DNA of 64,000 nt. Source: Plantactinospora sp. KBS50. GTDB lineage: Bacteria; Actinomycetota; Actinomycetes; Mycobacteriales; Micromonosporaceae. Below, piece by piece: positions 60,148 through 64,000 of the stretch. The notes beneath the pieces are model-generated. The model did not search any database and was not told the DNA's origin. It saw only the letters and a list, made by a program, of their open reading frames with translations. The stretch spans positions 3,972,001 to 4,036,000 of the forward strand of contig NZ_CP022961.1 in the NCBI RefSeq assembly GCF_002285795.1. The letters run 5' to 3'. The translations under genes and the position numbers were made by a program. The stretch's first letter is position 1. Each line of letters begins with the position of its first letter.

Positions 60148-60873
60148 CTAGTCAGGTGGAGGCGTCTCGGCCATCCCCAGCCGGATCTTCTTGGCGTTGA
60201 GCATGTGGAAGCGCGCGGCCTGCCCGGCCCGGGCCACGTCACCCGAGGCGATCGCGTCGAGCAGTTCCTCGTGCTCGTCGAAGGCGCCGGTGAGCCGGCC
60301 GGGCTGTTGCAGCGTGGTGCGCTCGAACCGGCGGACCCGGTCGTGCACGACCCGGATCTGGCCGAGCAGGAACGAGTTGCCGCTGGCCTTGGCGATCCAG
60401 TCGTGGAAGTCGATGCTGAGCACGGAGACCCGCCGGTAGTCGCCGGCCTCGCCGCTGGTGGACATCTGGCTGTTGATCCAGCGAAGCTGGGCCACGTCCG
60501 GCGGGGTGGCGCGCTCGGCGGCCAGCTCCGCCGCCAGCCCGTCGAGGACCACCCGTACGTCGTAGATCTCCAGGATCTCGGCCGGCGAGATCCGGGCGAC
60601 GGAGAGCCGGCGCCCGCCGCGGCGTTCGATCAGCCGCTCGGCCTCCAGCCGCAGGATCGCCTCGCGGATGGGTGTCCGGCTGACGCCGAAGATCCGCGCC
60701 AGGTCCTCCTCTGCCAGCTGCGGCCCGGAGGTCAGCGCCTTGGTGAGGATGGCCTCGCGGAGCGTTCCGTAGACCGCGTCCGAGGAACCCTCCCGGCTCT
60801 TCCGCTCGTTCCACAGATCGATGACCGGCTGCATGACGGAATCGAGTTCCTGCTTCGACACCTTCGCGGTCAC
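60148..60873 (-). CDS. GntR family regulator, FadR/FCD type
   Basis: 241 residues from GTG 60873. The N-terminal winged helix reads DAVYGTLREAILTKALTSGP, LARIFGVSRTPIREAILRLE and IERRGGRRLSVARISP. The FCD ligand domain reads IYDVRVVLDGLAAELAAERA, SIDFHDWIAKASGNSFL and FDEHEELLDAIASGDV, with the metal-binding Asp and His residues of this group. It lies inside the catabolic operon, 14 bases before the M24 gene, and probably controls it in response to a carboxylic acid. Confidence 0.9.
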   Translation of the reverse strand: MTAKVSKQELDSVMQPVIDLWNERKSREGSSDAVYGTLREAILTKALTSGPQLAEEDLARIFGVSRTPIREAILRLEAERLIERRGGRRLSVARISPAEILEIYDVRVVLDGLAAELAAERATPPDVAQLRWINSQMSTSGEAGDYRRVSVLSIDFHDWIAKASGNSFLLGQIRVVHDRVRRFERTTLQQPGRLTGAFDEHEELLDAIASGDVARAGQAARFHMLNAKKIRLGMAETPPPD

Positions 60874-60928
60874 CGCCCGTCACGCTCGTTCTTGTAGACA
60901 TTGCACACGGTTTGAGGGTACAGGCCAT

Positions 60929-60954
60929 GTCACCCTGTGCTGTGACGGGGTGAC
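60929..60954. promoter_or_regulatory. Inverted repeat upstream of the GntR gene
   Basis: GTCACCC (60929-60935) and GGGTGAC (60948-60954) are perfect 7-bp arms overlapping the last codons of the hydroxyacid dehydrogenase gene, 56-80 bases before the GntR start. A second candidate, TTGTAGACA (near 60893), resembles FadR-type half-sites. This could be an internal operator or an attenuating hairpin. Confidence 0.4.
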
Positions 60955-61913
60955 ACCACCGTGTCGAGCTCCTCCCCGCGCAGAAATGCCACCACCTGCT
61001 CGGCGCAGCGGCGCCGAAGCGACTGCTGGGCAACGGATCCGCGGCCGCCGGTGTGCGCCGTCAGCAGCACGTTCGGGTGCCCGGCCGCGATCACCCGGCG
61101 CCAGCGGTCGACACCGGCGGTGACATCGAGTCCGACGCCGGCCACCCGTCCGGCGCGGACCGCATGCTCCAGCGCGGGCTCGTCGACGATCTCCGCCCGC
61201 GCCGCGTTCACCACGACCAGACCCGGCCGCGCGGCGGCCAGCGCCGCCGCGTCGAGCAGGTTGCGGGTGGCCGGCGTCAACGGCGCGTGTACGGACACCG
61301 CGTCGGCCCCGGCGAGCGCCTCGGCGAGCCCGACGACCCGTGCCCCCTCGACCGACTCCACGAACGGGTCCACGACCAGCACCTCGCCGAACAGCCCGGC
61401 GGCCTTGGCGACCAGCCGGCGGCCGATCCGCCCGGCGCCGAGCACCGCCAGCACGCAGTCGGACAGCGGACGGGACCGGTCGACGGCCGCCCGCGCCTGC
61501 GCGAGCTGTCCCGCCAGGGCTGCCACGTGCGCGGCCGGTACGCCGCGCAGCAGGACGGTCAGCAGCACCAGGGCATGATCGGAGACCTCCTCGACGGTCG
61601 CGTCCGGCACGTTGCTGACCGTGATCCCGCGCGCGGCGGCCGCGGTCACGTCGACGTTGTCGACGCCGACCCCGCGGCGGACGATCAGCTCAAGACCGTC
61701 GAGCCGGTCCAGGGTGGCGGCGTCGAACGGCTCGACCGCGCCGAGAATGATCACCCGGGCGCCGGGGGCGTGGCGGGCGATGTCCTCGCGGGTGGTCAGC
61801 GGCCGCATCTCGACCCGGCACCCGACCCGCTCGGCGATCCCGGTCTCCCACCCGGTCAGCGGCCCGATCCGGTCGCTGAGCAGCACCAGCGGAAGGTCCG
61901 CCGGGGCGCTCAC
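60930..61913 (-). CDS. D-isomer-specific 2-hydroxyacid dehydrogenase
   Basis: 327 residues from GTG 61913, overlapping the FAH gene stop by four bases. NAD-binding CVLAVLGAGRIGRRLVAKAA, substrate-side IVRRGVGVDNVDVTAAAARG, the VVNAARAEIVDEPALEHAVR block with catalytic Arg, and the terminal His in NVLLTAHTGGRGSVAQQS, in the order of the phosphoglycerate-dehydrogenase-like family. It interconverts a 2-oxo acid and its D-2-hydroxy acid. It follows FAH and LLM genes in one operon. Confidence 0.9.
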   Translation of the reverse strand: MSAPADLPLVLLSDRIGPLTGWETGIAERVGCRVEMRPLTTREDIARHAPGARVIILGAVEPFDAATLDRLDGLELIVRRGVGVDNVDVTAAAARGITVSNVPDATVEEVSDHALVLLTVLLRGVPAAHVAALAGQLAQARAAVDRSRPLSDCVLAVLGAGRIGRRLVAKAAGLFGEVLVVDPFVESVEGARVVGLAEALAGADAVSVHAPLTPATRNLLDAAALAAARPGLVVVNAARAEIVDEPALEHAVRAGRVAGVGLDVTAGVDRWRRVIAAGHPNVLLTAHTGGRGSVAQQSLRRRCAEQVVAFLRGEELDTVVSPRHSTG

Positions 61914-62740
61914 CAGGACCTCCGGCGCACGTCCATGGCCAGTTCCCCCACCCCGTCGACCGTGAGCGTGACCCGGTCGCCCGGCACGATCGCGCCGACC
62001 CCGCCTGGCGTACCGGTGGCGATCAGGTCGCCCGGCTGCAACGGCAGCAACTGGGCGGCGCGTACGACCAGATCGGGAACGTCGACGATCAGCTCGTCCA
62101 GTCCCCCGTCCTGGCGCGGCTCCCCGTTGAGCGCCAGCCGGAGCCGCAGGATGCTCGGGTCGGGCACCTCGTCGGCGGTCAGCACGACCGGCCCGATCGG
62201 GGTGAACGTCCGGAACGACTTGCGCATCGACCGGTCCTCCTGGCCCTGCGGCCCGATGCGCATCGTGATGTCCAGCAGCCCGGTGTAGCCGAGCACGTGA
62301 TCCATCGCGTGCGCCCGGTCGACCCCGCGGCACGGCCGGCCGATCACCACGGCGATCTCGCCCTCGTAGTGGAACTCCCGACCGGGCAGGTCGGGCAGTT
62401 CGATGGCGCCGTCCGGCCCCACCACGCTGCCCGGGGCCAGCACGATCAGGCCCAGCGCCCGGGCGTCGAGCCGGCCGCCCTCGGGGCTGCGATCGCCCAG
62501 TTCGCCCCGGTGCGGCGCGTAGTTGACAGGTGCGGCGAGCACGGTGCGCGGGTGGGCCACCGGGGCGGTGAAGGTCGGGGTGCGGGTGGCGATCGACGGG
62601 GCGCCGGCCACGTACGCGGCCACCTCGCCGGCCCGGTCGGGGTAGTCGGTCGGGCCGCCCGGCAGTACGGCGGTGACGTCGACGACCCGCTCGCCGTCGA
62701 CCGCCACGACCCGCCCGTCGGTGAGGATCCCGAGCCTCAC
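61910..62740 (-). CDS. Fumarylacetoacetate hydrolase family protein
   Basis: 276 residues from GTG 62740, overlapping both neighbours by four bases. FAH fold: VLAAPVNYAPHRGELGD, LPGREFHYEGEIAVVIGRPC (ExE metal ligands), GYTGLLDITMRIGP and IATGTPGGVGAIVPGDRVTL. Such enzymes hydrolyse or decarboxylate acylpyruvates, or hydrate 2-oxo acids, with Mg2+. The nearby hydroxyacid dehydrogenase is consistent with a 2-oxo acid product. Confidence 0.92.
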   Translation of the reverse strand: MRLGILTDGRVVAVDGERVVDVTAVLPGGPTDYPDRAGEVAAYVAGAPSIATRTPTFTAPVAHPRTVLAAPVNYAPHRGELGDRSPEGGRLDARALGLIVLAPGSVVGPDGAIELPDLPGREFHYEGEIAVVIGRPCRGVDRAHAMDHVLGYTGLLDITMRIGPQGQEDRSMRKSFRTFTPIGPVVLTADEVPDPSILRLRLALNGEPRQDGGLDELIVDVPDLVVRAAQLLPLQPGDLIATGTPGGVGAIVPGDRVTLTVDGVGELAMDVRRRSW

Positions 62741-63747
62741 GGCGCACCCACCCCGAACCGCGGCATGATCCGGTCGCGGTAGAGGTCGATGCCCCGGTGC
62801 GCGGCGTCGATGTCGTCGGTCGGCACGAAGCCGACCGTGACGTACTCGACCCCGGCGTCGACGTACCGCTGGATGCTGGCCACCACGTCCTCCGGGTTGC
62901 CCGCCAGCGCGATCCCGGTCTCCTGGAACCGGTCGACCGGCCAGTCCGACCAGTCGGCGCGGCGGCGCAGCACCGACAGCCCCTTCTCCACCACCGCCGG
63001 GTCGTCGTCCACGACCGTGTAGAACATCGCGCCGCCGTGGATCGGTCGGGTGGCGGCCGCCCGCGCCTCGGCCAGCGCCCCCCGGAAGAACTCCGGGTCG
63101 AGTCCGCCGCCCTGCGGGGTGGCCGGGGTCCAGCCGTCGGCGATCTCCGGCAGCAGCGCGCGGATCCACTTGGACGCGCCGCCGAGCCAGATCTCCGGCC
63201 GCGGCTGGACCGGCTTGGGCCAGAACGGGATCTCGTCGAGCTGGTAGTGCTCGCCGCGGTAGGTCACCGGCCCGGTCTCGGTCCACAGTGCCCGGATCAG
63301 CTCGACGCCCTCGCGGAGCCGGGCGACCCGCTCCCGCAGCTTCGGGTACGGGAAGCCGAACGACTCGTACTCGACCTGCTGGTGGCCGGCGCCGACCTGC
63401 AGCAGCAGCCGCCCGTTGGAGATGTGGTCGACGGTCATCGCCCACTTGGCCACGAACGCCGGGTGGCGCAGCCCGATCGGGGTCACCTGGGGGCCGAGCC
63501 GGACCCGCGAGGTGACCGCGGCGAGGGCGGCCAGCGAGGTCCACGCGTCGTAGAAGAACGGCTTCTCGGGGTCGGCGTTGGTGTACCCGGACAGCCGGGA
63601 GCCGGGCAGCAGCAGGTGGTCGATGACGAAGACGCCGTCGAACCCGGCGTCCTCGGCGTGCCGGGCCAGGTCCGCCAGGTCGGCGAACCTCGTGCCGACG
63701 TGCTGCCCGTGGATCGACAGTTTGAGACCGAACCTAACGTCGCTCAT
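62737..63747 (-). CDS. LLM class F420-dependent oxidoreductase
   Basis: 336 residues from ATG 63747. Luciferase-like TIM barrel: FGLKLSIHGQHVGTRFADLA, FDGVFVIDHLLLPGS, LAALAAVTSRVRLGPQVTPI, RHPAFVAKWAMTVDHISNGR and WLGGASKWIRALLPEIADGW. The form is typical of actinobacterial F420-dependent enzymes rather than FMN luciferases. It follows a FAD-dehydrogenase gene (four-base overlap) and precedes FAH, so it likely carries out an early redox step of the same pathway. Confidence 0.9.
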   Translation of the reverse strand: MSDVRFGLKLSIHGQHVGTRFADLADLARHAEDAGFDGVFVIDHLLLPGSRLSGYTNADPEKPFFYDAWTSLAALAAVTSRVRLGPQVTPIGLRHPAFVAKWAMTVDHISNGRLLLQVGAGHQQVEYESFGFPYPKLRERVARLREGVELIRALWTETGPVTYRGEHYQLDEIPFWPKPVQPRPEIWLGGASKWIRALLPEIADGWTPATPQGGGLDPEFFRGALAEARAAATRPIHGGAMFYTVVDDDPAVVEKGLSVLRRRADWSDWPVDRFQETGIALAGNPEDVVASIQRYVDAGVEYVTVGFVPTDDIDAAHRGIDLYRDRIMPRFGVGAP

Positions 63748-64000
63748 CGCGCTCCCCTGGCGTGCCGGCCGGCGCCCGAGCCGGCCGTGTGGCCGAAGAC
63801 GGCCCCGCTGGTCAGCCCGGATCCGCCGGGATAGTTGAAGTAGAAGAGTCCGCCCACGAGTTCGCCGGCCGCGTAGAGCCCGGGAATCCGGTCGCCCCCG
63901 TCGTCCAGCACGTGCGCGTCGGCGTCCACCCGCAGGCCGCCGAAGGTGAAGGTGATCCCGCAGGTGACCGCGTACGCCTCGAACGGCGGCTGGTCCAGCG
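63744..64000 (-). CDS. FAD-dependent fumarate-reductase-like dehydrogenase, C-terminal part
   Basis: The gene enters from beyond the right edge; the last 85 residues are visible. GITFTFGGLRVDADAHVLDD and IPGLYAAGELVGGLFYFNYP, then GGSGLTSGAVFGHTAG, form the FAD-binding C-terminus of flavoprotein dehydrogenases of the fumarate reductase, 3-ketosteroid dehydrogenase and tricarballylate dehydrogenase group. Its stop overlaps the LLM start by four bases, so it belongs to this operon. Confidence 0.88.
   Translation of the reverse strand, partial: LDQPPFEAYAVTCGITFTFGGLRVDADAHVLDDGGDRIPGLYAAGELVGGLFYFNYPGGSGLTSGAVFGHTAGSGAGRHARGAR

Overview
The window is uniformly GC-rich with strong G/C third-position bias and GTG/TTG starts. 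It carries an F420-type LLM oxidoreductase, CxxC-less L28/L33 paralogues behind Zur-like boxes, a large LAL-type LuxR regulator and an NRPS. This points to a filamentous actinomycete, most likely a Micromonosporaceae member (Micromonospora-like). That placement is inference, since no rRNA is present. I found no tRNA, rRNA, insertion sequence, integrase or CRISPR array.

Layout. 1-7.6 kb: end of a DUF6345-like protein, three DinB-fold genes, MarR regulators next to NAD(P)-binding proteins, a truncated sulfotransferase, and an RHH/double Clp-N protein with a palindrome over its promoter. 7.6-9.1 kb: structured non-coding DNA, then rtcB. 9.2-19.4 kb: one minus-strand operon led by a GntR regulator, encoding a complete dipeptide-type ABC transporter, an N-acyl-D-amino-acid amidohydrolase, an M19 dipeptidase-like protein and an amidohydrolase. 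It looks like uptake and hydrolysis of D-amino-acid-containing or N-acylated peptides. 19.5-22.4 kb: ketoglutarate-semialdehyde-type dehydrogenase and an LhgO-like oxidase, facing each other. 22.6-30.3 kb: secreted proteins (M23-like, subtilase, endonuclease I, unknown). 30.4-33.0 kb: an unknown three-gene membrane operon.

33.1-44.1 kb is the most interesting part. A two-module NRPS (C-A-PCP-C-A-PCP-TE; A1 predicted Ser; TE with Cys in place of the nucleophilic Ser) is followed in the same direction by acetaldehyde dehydrogenase, 4-hydroxy-2-oxovalerate aldolase, a methyltransferase and 2-keto-4-pentenoate hydratase. This looks like a compact biosynthetic operon that uses meta-cleavage enzymes to make an unusual C5 2-oxo acid.

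44.5-47.3 kb: an arsenic cluster (arsC, an ArsN1-like acetyltransferase, aquaporin, arsR and divergent arsI) suited to organoarsenicals. 47.4-49.3 kb: a divergent zinc-starvation locus with rpmB-rpmG on one side and a COG0523 protein lacking its P-loop on the other. 49.4-58.9 kb: lactonase-like and SnoaL-like proteins, the LuxR regulator, a PmtA-like methyltransferase, two paralogous AraC regulators, and an SDR/monooxygenase/hydrolase operon. 58.9-64.0 kb: a catabolic operon (FAD dehydrogenase, LLM oxidoreductase, FAH hydrolase, D-2-hydroxyacid dehydrogenase, GntR, creatinase-like M24).

Five genes are interrupted by six apparent single-base deletions, all at or beside G/C homopolymers. Each repairs to an exact full-length reading frame. 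Uncorrected sequence errors are the simplest explanation, so these genes are probably intact in the organism.
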